A DNA stretch of 51,968 bases from positions 1 through 51,968 of the forward strand of contig NZ_WWCM01000025.1 in assembly GCF_009857915.1 (NCBI RefSeq), written 5' to 3'. Under the pieces are notes generated by a model, which had not been told where the DNA came from, made no database searches, and worked only from the letters and a program-made list of their open reading frames with translations. Source of the DNA: Duganella qianjiadongensis. GTDB taxonomy: Bacteria > Pseudomonadota > Gammaproteobacteria > Burkholderiales > Burkholderiaceae_D. Position 1 is the first letter of the stretch. Each line of letters opens with the position of its first letter. Positions 9,614 through 17,551 of the stretch are shown piece by piece. The position numbers and the translations under genes are program-made.

Positions 9614-9884
9614 GGCTTAAGCAGAAGAACTAGAACGTGAGAAGTCCAGTCTCTCCTGCCACACGCTGAAAGTCAAGCCCCCCTTACGCCAACTTCGCGA
9701 TCTCATCATCGCGATATGGACTAAACACGTCCATAGAATTGACAAGGAATGTCATGACAAAGCATGAAGGAAGCTGTACACCCCTTGCAAACGCCAGAAT
9801 CGGCACTTCGCGCAAACCACCGGCGAGGAGTGCTACAGCGAAGAAATTCATCGCTATCTACGTGATCCGCGTCGGGACGAGCAA

Positions 9885-10655
9885 ATGAAAAATGCTCCAT
9901 CTTATGGCGTGCGTAGTCGGCGACACCTGGCAAATACTGGAGTACGCCTCACAGCCAGCACCTTCGGCAAAGCCCGTATAGGCACATATGCCGAAAAGGC
10001 CAATGGCCATATCACGGTTGAGTCCGCTGCCGAACGCTTGGTCGCACACATGCTGTGTATCGATCCACGCGTGCGCTGCTTCAAACCGCAACCCTTTACG
10101 GTCGACTTGCACAGCAAGCGTTTACTACATACACGTGAAGAAGTCTCTGAAGCGCGCAAGGCTCGAAAAGGCTTGACCGGGAGCATGGAATACACCCCCG
10201 ACTTCTCCACCGTTCAAATCAATGGCTTGCAGTACGCCTATGAAGTCAAAGCGGAAGGCTACGAGGGAGATGAGCACTACCAAGAAAAAATTGGACGAGC
10301 TCGGGAAATTATGGAGACTTATGGGTACTCGCTATTCACTTTGGTGGTACCAGCAGATGAACGGCATCCTCTGCTCATTAACACTCAACTGCTCAAACCT
10401 GCGCAAGCGAGAGCGCATGAGTATCTGACACCAGCCCTGGTTAACCAGATTGAACTCTACTGCGCTTCCGGCCCGGTTTTGCAGCGTGACCTCTGCGCTG
10501 ACATCCAAATTTCAACTGGCTTGATTCCGCCGCTTCTTGCTATCGGTGTACTGCAAGCAGATGTGGCTCATCACCGTATCCAGGGATCTCTTGAATTATC
10601 AGCCGCGCTCGGTGATCTGAGCCATCTTTGCTTAATCGAGGCGCTGCAATCATGA
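9885..10655 (+). CDS. tnsA: TnsA-like transposon endonuclease (Tn7-like module 1)
   Basis: This is the restriction-enzyme-like subunit that makes the 5'-end cuts in cut-and-paste Tn7-type transposition, working with TnsB. It has 256 residues. The catalytic core is visible: Glu in ESAAERLVAHML (E46/E50), D106 in YTPDF, and E120-V-K122 in YAYEVKAEG, followed by helices and a C-terminal winged-helix-like region (TnsA_C) that would contact TnsC. Its stop overlaps the tnsB ATG (ATGA). The reading frame stays open upstream to a TGA near 9766 and the translated sequence there looks protein-like (for example HFAQTTGEE, EIHRYLRDPRR), but it lacks ATG, GTG or TTG. The true start may therefore be a CTG near 9773, or the 5' end may be altered. 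Confidence 0.88.
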   Translation: MKNAPSYGVRSRRHLANTGVRLTASTFGKARIGTYAEKANGHITVESAAERLVAHMLCIDPRVRCFKPQPFTVDLHSKRLLHTREEVSEARKARKGLTGSMEYTPDFSTVQINGLQYAYEVKAEGYEGDEHYQEKIGRAREIMETYGYSLFTLVVPADERHPLLINTQLLKPAQARAHEYLTPALVNQIELYCASGPVLQRDLCADIQISTGLIPPLLAIGVLQADVAHHRIQGSLELSAALGDLSHLCLIEALQS

Positions 10656-12685
10656 ATTCCGATCTGCGAATAGGAGATAGACTAGCCCCCGTCGGAAATC
10701 CAGAAAAATATTTCGAGGTATTAGACAGCCGCATTCATGCTGGCTCGATCCACATATTCGATGCCGAGAAACGCGAGTCCAAATTTATCGATGAAGCCAA
10801 GATTCGAAGCGGCATTTCGAGTGGCCAGATTGTTTTACATCGCAAAGGAATGCCACGCATCGGAATCGTCAGTCAGTATGATAATCCAGCGCTGCAGGCG
10901 AAGGTGCGCCTCCTTCAGAGCGCCTTGAAACGCATCGACACCCTTCGAAGCAAATGGAACATATCATTTGGCGCAGCTGTCCCCCTTGCTCGCCAAGCCT
11001 ATGCAGAGGATAACGCCGGCGATGTACTGACTGCAGCATTTCCGTCGCGCGCAACGCTATTCCGAGCCCACAAGAATCAGCTACTCGGATTGCCTGTCCT
11101 TAAAGGTGACAAAAACAAAGGAAATGCGACGCCTAGGTATTCCCATGACCTATTAGAGCTCATCGAAAATGCCATTAACGAACTGTATCTGGTAACTGAA
11201 TCAAGATGGACAATCCGGAACCTAACGGAATACGTCAATCGTGAAGCTCGGCGCCGCTATCTGCATGTCAAACAGCACGCAATCAGTCGCAAGTTTGTGG
11301 AATCGGTGATCCGCAGCCTCAGCGTCGATGCTACCTACGATCGAATGGACCCACTGGATCGTGTAGCAGGCAAGTCATTTGCAAAGAAAAGGATACGTGC
11401 CTCATTTGCGTTCGCACGCATTGAGCAGGACGCCTTGCACTTACCGTTCGTCGTGCAAACTCCGCACGGCATATCCCGAACCGTCTATCTGGTTCATGCT
11501 GTTGACGCGTGCACGGGATATCCAGTTGGATGGCACATCGTTATCGGAGCACCGCGCGAAATGGATTCAATCTCCTGCGTCGAGATGTATCTAACGCCAG
11601 CCAAGAAGGAGCGATTCAAGGAACTAGACATCAACCACGCATTCAACTTGTACGGCACACCGTCACAAATCATCTTTGACAACGGCCCCGAGTGCAAAGG
11701 AGGGCGAATTATCCGCCTAGAGTTGATTGAGATTGACATCAAACATTGCAAGGCGAAGGAAGCTCAAGGGAAACCATTTATTGAGCGACTGAATCGAGCG
11801 CTCAAAGATGCACTTGAGGTTCTCCCTGGAAGCACTCGCTTCAATGGAGAAGACGGCAAACGCGACCCGGAGGCCTTAGGTGACCAGCTGATGAGCATTG
11901 ACGCACTTGAGAAATGGATTGTTCGATGGCTTTACGAGAATTGGGTCAACTCGCCCCTTGATCGTCTGCGTTGGGAAGAGCTGCTGGATAGCTCGGTCAA
12001 GGGGAAAACACCACTTGAACGCCTCACCTATCTGACCGAGGAGATGGGGCACCCCATCTCCATGCCACCGCCGCGGCAGAAATGGATGGGCGTAGTTTTT
12101 GAGCATAAACAGTGTGTGCTCAGCGCAAAGACCGGAATCACTCTGGAACATGGTTTCCGCTACAAAGGGGATGCAATGTCGTATTTGCTATCCCGCTACG
12201 GTGATCGTACTCCACTTCATGTCCTCTATAACCCCGACGATTTTCGCCAGGCATATGTGTACGAAGACGACGCACGTCCACTAGTACCACTCACGCATGA
12301 ACATGTGCGACCGGATACCCCTGCGTGGACCTTCGCCGAAGCTAAGGAACGCTTCAAGGCTGGTATGGCCGATTGGGCTGAGCCCAACGCTAAGACTAAA
12401 TTCCACGATGACCTGGACGATGCAGCGACCGCTAAAAATAAGCCCCAGAAAGGAAAATCGCGCAGCAAGCGCGAAGAAAACAAGGAAACAACCCAACGGG
12501 CAAAAGATCATGCAGCAGTTCAGCGAAGCATTAAACAGCCCCTTACTTCAGCGGCACAGTTTGGATCGTCATCGCAGACCGTTCCGCCGTGGGATACCGA
12601 AGGCAAAACTTCTGATAACTCCTGGTACAACAGCGTGCCAACAATGACCATCGTGAACCGAAACACGGGAGAAAGACTACTATGA
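10652..12685 (+). CDS. tnsB: TnsB-like DDE transposase (Tn7-like module 1)
   Basis: An rve/Mu-type transposase that binds the element ends and joins the 3' ends to target DNA. It has 677 residues, close to Tn7 TnsB. I chose the ATG at 10652, which overlaps the tnsA stop, rather than an upstream in-frame TTG. N-terminal DNA-binding domains are followed by the RNase H-like core, with D285 in HAVDACTGY, D343 in IIFDNGPE and E378 in KPFIERLN; the second Asp and the Glu are 35 positions apart. A Mu-type beta-barrel domain follows, then a Lys/Gln-rich low-complexity tail (about 600-677), as expected for the TnsC-contacting C-terminus. It is part of the four-gene overlapping operon. Confidence 0.93.
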   Translation: MNSDLRIGDRLAPVGNPEKYFEVLDSRIHAGSIHIFDAEKRESKFIDEAKIRSGISSGQIVLHRKGMPRIGIVSQYDNPALQAKVRLLQSALKRIDTLRSKWNISFGAAVPLARQAYAEDNAGDVLTAAFPSRATLFRAHKNQLLGLPVLKGDKNKGNATPRYSHDLLELIENAINELYLVTESRWTIRNLTEYVNREARRRYLHVKQHAISRKFVESVIRSLSVDATYDRMDPLDRVAGKSFAKKRIRASFAFARIEQDALHLPFVVQTPHGISRTVYLVHAVDACTGYPVGWHIVIGAPREMDSISCVEMYLTPAKKERFKELDINHAFNLYGTPSQIIFDNGPECKGGRIIRLELIEIDIKHCKAKEAQGKPFIERLNRALKDALEVLPGSTRFNGEDGKRDPEALGDQLMSIDALEKWIVRWLYENWVNSPLDRLRWEELLDSSVKGKTPLERLTYLTEEMGHPISMPPPRQKWMGVVFEHKQCVLSAKTGITLEHGFRYKGDAMSYLLSRYGDRTPLHVLYNPDDFRQAYVYEDDARPLVPLTHEHVRPDTPAWTFAEAKERFKAGMADWAEPNAKTKFHDDLDDAATAKNKPQKGKSRSKREENKETTQRAKDHAAVQRSIKQPLTSAAQFGSSSQTVPPWDTEGKTSDNSWYNSVPTMTIVNRNTGERLL

Positions 12686-13668
12686 ACACCGCCCAACAGC
12701 TGCGCAAAGATATTGAAGCATGCGAAATTCCGCATCTGTTTTTCGATACACTTCTTACAGCACTTGAGCAACGGATCGAGGATACTCTTGCTGGGTTTGC
12801 GCCCAAGATAGAACGCATCTCTGGTCCAAGCGGAGTAGGAAAGTCCTCAATCGTCGCCTCGTTGGCGAGAAAATATCCGGAAAGCCGAATAGAAGGCCGA
12901 CGCTATATACCTGTCCTTATCGTAAGAGTTCCCCAAGCCGCGACGCCGAAATTACTTCCAAAGAGCGTTCTTGCCGCGCTCGGCATCAAGGTTGCTGCGA
13001 GCCCTACCGCAGGCACTATGTTTGACCTAATGGTGGAGCAGCTTCGCCTGGCCGGCACGCGTGTGATCGTTTTTGATGAAACCTCCCATCTGGTTGATGA
13101 AGGTTCCCGAGTTCCCCCACGTGCAGCCAGCGATTGGCTTAAGGAATTAGCCGATAAGCTCGACATAACCCTGATTCTCCTCGGAATTCCTCGAATAGAA
13201 AAGCTCTTTTCAGCAAATGAACAACTACCCCGGCGTGCCCGTCCAGTGCGCTATTTCCGGCCATACGACCCTCGTGATGAAATGCAAATGGCAGCGTACG
13301 CTTCATGCGTTGCTAGCTACGGTGAGATGTTCGCCACAGCTGGCTATCCCATTAGCGTGCCCTCGCAGATCCTGACAGAACAAAGTTTTTTGCTATCGGG
13401 TGGCTTGATAGGAGTTCTTGCAGACTTTGTACGGGAGCTGGCCCGCTTACTGAACAACGTTGCTCCTCGGCCTGTTACATATCTCGATTGTGTACGAGCA
13501 GTCGAGGAAGTCAGTCACGCAGGATCGCCACATCAGTTAGCTTTCCAGAACTCCGCCGAAAACAATGCGGATGTGGAACCCGCTGCCCTGACACAGGCAT
13601 ACGCCCATGTTTTGAGCAGGAACACAATGCCTGTCACCATCCGCAAAAATGGAGGTATCCAACAATGA
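12682..13668 (+). CDS. tnsC: TnsC/TniB-like AAA+ ATPase (Tn7-like module 1)
   Basis: The target-selection regulator that bridges TniQ/TnsD and the TnsAB transposase. It is an AAA+ ATPase of 328 residues with Walker A SGPSGVGKSS near residue 50 and Walker B VIVFDETSH near 130, followed by sensor I-type ILLGIP and the arginine-rich segment LPRRARPVRYF. The C-terminal lid domain is intact. Both ends overlap neighbours by 4 bp, so tnsA-tnsB-tnsC-tniQ is translated as one coupled unit. Confidence 0.92.
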   Translation: MNTAQQLRKDIEACEIPHLFFDTLLTALEQRIEDTLAGFAPKIERISGPSGVGKSSIVASLARKYPESRIEGRRYIPVLIVRVPQAATPKLLPKSVLAALGIKVAASPTAGTMFDLMVEQLRLAGTRVIVFDETSHLVDEGSRVPPRAASDWLKELADKLDITLILLGIPRIEKLFSANEQLPRRARPVRYFRPYDPRDEMQMAAYASCVASYGEMFATAGYPISVPSQILTEQSFLLSGGLIGVLADFVRELARLLNNVAPRPVTYLDCVRAVEEVSHAGSPHQLAFQNSAENNADVEPAALTQAYAHVLSRNTMPVTIRKNGGIQQ

Positions 13669-15539
13669 GCCTCGTCGTCACATCTGCGCCCCGAAACGAC
13701 GAAGCTGGTTTCGGCTACTATCGTCGTCTTGCCTCGGACAACGGATTTTCCAGCTGGCGCGATCTCACTGATACAGCCGGAGTTGATCGAAATCGACGCC
13801 AGCTACTAATGCGCACAGATGAAGTAGCCAAAAATCTTGGATTGGAATCGATGTGGGCCGAGCATGCCAGGAAGCAAGAAGTCCTCTGTCGTAGCTGGGG
13901 AGCGCTGTATCGATCTCACACAGATGCAGTATGTTCTGAATGCCTGGCAGAATCTCCTTACATTCGCCACAGTTGGGAGCATGCATATTTCATCGCCTGT
14001 CCGCGACACCAGGTACAACTGGTCGATCGCTGCGACTCGTGTGGAAGAGGGTTGTCGAGGGAGCGTATCCATATCGGATCGTGTTCATGTGGCCACGATC
14101 TCACCAACTTGCCACGCATTCCGGCGACTCGCGTTCAGCTGTGGCTTTCGACACTTATATCCCACAATGGTCTGCAGTCTGAAAATATGGCGCCGATTCT
14201 GGATGGTATAGACCTAGGCCTGCTAACGAAGTTTATTCAGATCCTTTGCCTGCATGCCGACCCTATGCAGCCAAAACTAAAAGGCATAGTACCTACGCCG
14301 AAAACCATCTCCGAGGCGATTCTATTCCTCGCGCCACTTGAAGTCCTACTTACGGAGTGGCCAACAGGCTTCAAGCAACATGTAGAGCAACGCATTGCAG
14401 CCGGGCGTAAAAATGCTCGCACACTAAACACTCTACTCGGTGATTGGTATATTCGACTGCGCAAGCTTTCCGTCGATACGGAACTTGAGCAATTCATACG
14501 GATCGTCATCGATGTCGCCGCGCAGAAAACCGACTGTGTTCTTGGTCTTGACTCAGCCAGGGTATTAGCTGAATCCACCACTGGCCATCTTCGATCCTCG
14601 GAGGCAGCAAAAGCAATTGGAGTCAGTCATTCGAACCTTCTTGATTCGATCCAAAAAAATGAATGTTTGCACCGTACAAGACGAACCGGAACCCGTGGTC
14701 AAGTTTACGAAGTACCAAGCGTTGAAGTCGAACGCATCCTACAACATCGGGCCCAATGGATTTCTGATGCGGCAGCCTGTGAAATGGCACGGATATCTCA
14801 GGCAGTACTTGATCGCATGAAAGCGGCTGGTGTCATCCAGTCAGACGTCCGACGGCGAGAAGATATTTTGAAAGGGGGGCCGATCAATCATCAATCAATG
14901 ATGAGCCTGTTTGAGAAGGTAACCCGTTTGGCCGAGCCAACCACGATAGTCAGCGATGCTACCGTCACCTGGGCAGAATTTACCAGCCGCCGCATGGGAG
15001 AAAAACAGGCCATCGAGTCGCTGATGAAGGCCATCTTAAACGGTCAAGTTAGAGCAATCACATCTGCTAAGCATCTTGGCGATCTATCCTTCCGACGCTC
15101 TGAAGTCGCGCAATATTTCGGTATGCCGCTAATCGAGGCAGGTATGTCGATTCAGCAGCTGTCCAAAGCAACCAACTGGAAATGGGAGTCCATCGCACAC
15201 TGGGTAGATAACGGGCTACTCAATTCCGAGGTGGTGAATCGACGTGGTCAATCTTGTCGGATTGTGCTGCCGCATCAACTTCTCGCATTTCGACAAAACT
15301 ATCTCCCACTCGCGGATCTGGCGCGAGCAATGGGCACTAAGTCATCCGCTCTAGCTCGTCTGCTTCATCATATCCAATTGATAGGTGCAAAGAGATTACA
15401 TGATGGCACCATGCGAGGCGGACTGATTCGAATTGCTGATCTGGGTCATTTAGCCTTAGCCGGTGCAAAGGCGAAGGACGACCTATTCCCTGAGTGGTCA
15501 CTTCCTACCGAACAGGAGCAACATAGAAGATTCCAATAA
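13665..15539 (+). CDS. tniQ: TniQ/TnsD-like target selector (Tn7-like module 1)
   Basis: A TniQ-family protein of 624 residues that recruits TnsC to a chosen target; the long C-terminal part makes it TnsD-like. I chose the ATG at 13665 because it overlaps the tnsC stop; the frame is open further upstream inside tnsC but that is shadow sequence. The N-terminal TniQ zinc module is visible: CSECLAESPYIRHSWEH, ACPRHQVQLVDRCDSCG, then CSCG (about residues 85-150). The 470-residue C-terminal region contains several helix-turn-helix-like segments (SEAAKAIGVSHSNLLDSI; MSIQQLSKATNWKWESIAHW), suiting a sequence-specific DNA-binding attachment-site reader. The target is not known. No TnsE or CRISPR genes accompany it. 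Confidence 0.88.
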   Translation: MSLVVTSAPRNDEAGFGYYRRLASDNGFSSWRDLTDTAGVDRNRRQLLMRTDEVAKNLGLESMWAEHARKQEVLCRSWGALYRSHTDAVCSECLAESPYIRHSWEHAYFIACPRHQVQLVDRCDSCGRGLSRERIHIGSCSCGHDLTNLPRIPATRVQLWLSTLISHNGLQSENMAPILDGIDLGLLTKFIQILCLHADPMQPKLKGIVPTPKTISEAILFLAPLEVLLTEWPTGFKQHVEQRIAAGRKNARTLNTLLGDWYIRLRKLSVDTELEQFIRIVIDVAAQKTDCVLGLDSARVLAESTTGHLRSSEAAKAIGVSHSNLLDSIQKNECLHRTRRTGTRGQVYEVPSVEVERILQHRAQWISDAAACEMARISQAVLDRMKAAGVIQSDVRRREDILKGGPINHQSMMSLFEKVTRLAEPTTIVSDATVTWAEFTSRRMGEKQAIESLMKAILNGQVRAITSAKHLGDLSFRRSEVAQYFGMPLIEAGMSIQQLSKATNWKWESIAHWVDNGLLNSEVVNRRGQSCRIVLPHQLLAFRQNYLPLADLARAMGTKSSALARLLHHIQLIGAKRLHDGTMRGGLIRIADLGHLALAGAKAKDDLFPEWSLPTEQEQHRRFQ

Positions 15540-15551
15540 CCTTGATAAGGT

Positions 15552-15605
15552 GCCGCTGTTTGCACATCCATTTGCCCCATGCGAATGAATGTGCAGGCCA
15601 GCGGC
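15552..15605. repeat. Long imperfect inverted repeat downstream of tniQ
   Basis: GCCGCTG ... CAGCGGC outer arms and an inner TGCACAT-C-CATT-T-GC / GC-G-AATG-A-ATGTGCA stem (13 of 15 pairs) surround a CCCAT loop, 13 bp after the tniQ stop. It has no T tract on either strand, so it is not a typical intrinsic terminator. It may be a transcript 3'-end structure or a protein-binding site. Confidence 0.5.
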
Positions 15606-15764
15606 GCGCCTGTCGGCCATAGTCTCAAGAGGAACCAACACATCCATCTCGATGACTACGCCCCTAATACATTCAGATTGTTAAAGAACGGCGCATCGCC
15701 CAAGCAAGTAGCAATGCGCTCTTCCATTAGGAAGGAGCTCAACGCAAACCTACACATATCACTG

Positions 15765-16643
15765 CTATTTGTCCAACGCGGCCATGCTGACGATAGCATC
15801 GAACTCGCTCAACACATCCGGATGATGTCTTGTCAGATGACGTAGGATGGAGTCATTGGCCATTAGCTTCGCCAAATACCCTCTAGCTAGTACAAGGTTG
15901 AGGACATCCTGGCCATAGGACTGCTCTGCCAGCTTGAACTGCTCCTGCAGATTCCCCATCTCCCTTTCCATCTTCGCCATCTGGTCAGCGCTGATACCCG
16001 TCATTTTTCTGGTCTTGGTTTCACCGACAATCATGTTACTGGGCGTAGCTGCTACCAAGGCCTGTGAGTATGCAATGGTGAAGTTATTAGCGCTGACCAT
16101 CAACTCTACACACTCGACCTGTCTGGTCGGCTTCAGCTTGCGTAGCACTGCTCCGAGATTAGCAGAGAACACCTGATCGCGCATTAATTCCACTGCCTCC
16201 GGGCAGATTCCGTCGAGCAGGTTCAGCTTTTTCAGAATATGGCTAATATCAACGTCCAGCGCCTCAGCAAGTCTCTCCGGCGTTACGCCACGCTCGACAG
16301 CACGCCGGATCATCACGTGCTCCTGAATACTAGAGAGACGATTTATTCGATTGTTGTAGGTATAGCTTTCATCATCGAGGGCGACTAGACATGGTGCCGT
16401 ATCAAAGCCCAGCTGCTCTAAAACCGTCAGCCGCGAATGCCCATCCAGTAGGATGTATTGTTTGTCTCGATCAGGCTTACCTACCGATAAAGGCTCGATC
16501 AGACCAACGGCCTTGATCGATGCAAATATCTGTTTGAATTTTCGCGAGGTCAGCAATCCATCCGGTCTTTTTCGCGAAGGTAGAATCGACGACAGCGGCA
16601 AACTTAATGGTTCAGGCACAAAGCCCAGAGGCGGCTTTCCCAT
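15765..16643 (-). CDS. ParB/RepB-like protein (second of a pair)
   Basis: A 292-residue ParB-superfamily protein. The start at 16643 has an AAGGAA ribosome binding site and sits 2 bp after the preceding ParB-like stop; an upstream in-frame ATG at 16664 is less likely. Residues about 15-110 form a ParB/Srx-like nuclease-fold domain (SILPSRKRPDG ... LDGHSRLTVLEQLG). A helix-turn-helix domain follows (GVTPERLAEALDVDISHILKKLNLL), and then a C-terminal region resembling the RepB partition protein C-terminus. It lacks an adjacent ParA, unlike the plasmid parAB operon at 25.3-27.0 kb, so ordinary partitioning is unlikely. It forms an operon with another ParB-like protein and a serine recombinase. 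It probably works with them as a DNA-binding or CTP-switch partner; that role is inferred. Confidence 0.8.
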   Translation of the reverse strand: MGKPPLGFVPEPLSLPLSSILPSRKRPDGLLTSRKFKQIFASIKAVGLIEPLSVGKPDRDKQYILLDGHSRLTVLEQLGFDTAPCLVALDDESYTYNNRINRLSSIQEHVMIRRAVERGVTPERLAEALDVDISHILKKLNLLDGICPEAVELMRDQVFSANLGAVLRKLKPTRQVECVELMVSANNFTIAYSQALVAATPSNMIVGETKTRKMTGISADQMAKMEREMGNLQEQFKLAEQSYGQDVLNLVLARGYLAKLMANDSILRHLTRHHPDVLSEFDAIVSMAALDK

Positions 16644-16645
16644 AA

Positions 16646-17551
16646 TTAAATTCCTTTCGACCATACTCTGTCTGCAAGATACTGCGGCAGTGTATCCAGT
16701 CCTTCTGCGCGCAAAAGGTTCCCGAAATTTTCATCAACAAGTAGCTGGCGCAACGCGCCAACAATGAACAACAGACTGCGTTGCGCAGTCTCTGCTTTTC
16801 TGACCAACTGCTTCTGGCGCTCGACCTCGCGTTTATAATTGCGCACCAGGCTCGATGTGGTGACATCCTCGTTATGTTTACGGGGTGCCACCTTGCCGCC
16901 CATGCCTCGACCACGTGTGCGACGACGTTCAATTACCCTACGTGCTTGAATCAGTTGGCTGCCGCGTAGCTTGCCGGACTCATAGGCTTCCTGCAAAGCT
17001 GACTGGATCGCCTTGTCATCGTTGCCGGCGCCGGCGATAGTGATTGCTGCATTGAGCGGGATGCGTCCGCTACCGACAGCCATCAAAAGCCGCTCCTCAC
17101 CGTTCTTGAGCAAGTATAGGATGCCCTGCACATAATCCAAGCTCAGGCCTGTCTTTTCTGCGATCGCCTTTTTATCGTATCCCTGATCTCGCAACTGCTC
17201 TATGCCAGCAAGCAGTTCCAGCGGACTGAACTTGCGGCGAGCGATGTTCTCCGTCAAACTCATAATAAAAGCTGACTCGTCATCGACGCTCATGACAATC
17301 GCTGGGATCTCTGACTGACCAAGGCTTCTGAACGCCTTGAAACGTCCCTCACCGCAAATCAGCAGGTACCGTTCGCCATCCTTACCTGATCGTGGTGTCA
17401 CAACGATGGGTTTCTTCAGGCCGAGGCTTCGAATGTTGATAACGATCTGTTCAAACATCCGATTATTGCGTTCGCGCGGATTGAGTACGTCGATTTTCTC
17501 CAGGGGGATCATGCGCAGCTCAGAATGATGATAGTTCTGATTGTTGCTCAT
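16646..17551 (-). CDS. ParB/RepB/Spo0J-family protein (first of a pair)
   Basis: A 301-residue ParB-like protein. I chose the ATG at 17551 because it has a strong GGAGGAG site and overlaps the recombinase stop (ATGA); the longer ORF start is within the recombinase. The N-terminal ParB domain has IPLEKIDVLNPRERN (box I-like), GEGRFKAFRSLGQSEIPAIV and the arginine-rich LTENIARRKFSPLELL (box II/CTP-binding). The central helix-turn-helix is YDKKAIAEKTGLSLDYVQGILYL. A basic RRTRGRGMGG linker and a helical C-terminus follow. It is translationally coupled to both neighbours. No parS-like palindrome cluster is visible close by. Confidence 0.85.
   Translation of the reverse strand: MSNNQNYHHSELRMIPLEKIDVLNPRERNNRMFEQIVINIRSLGLKKPIVVTPRSGKDGERYLLICGEGRFKAFRSLGQSEIPAIVMSVDDESAFIMSLTENIARRKFSPLELLAGIEQLRDQGYDKKAIAEKTGLSLDYVQGILYLLKNGEERLLMAVGSGRIPLNAAITIAGAGNDDKAIQSALQEAYESGKLRGSQLIQARRVIERRRTRGRGMGGKVAPRKHNEDVTTSSLVRNYKREVERQKQLVRKAETAQRSLLFIVGALRQLLVDENFGNLLRAEGLDTLPQYLADRVWSKGI

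Noticed and set aside
13488..13664. Longer start for TniQ of module 1
   Set aside because: It lies inside tnsC in another frame and has no protein-like composition; the ATGA overlap at 13665 is the better start.
15765..17551. A second plasmid partition system
   Set aside because: No ParA ATPase is coded with these ParB-like genes and no parS-like cluster is close; they are coupled to a recombinase instead.
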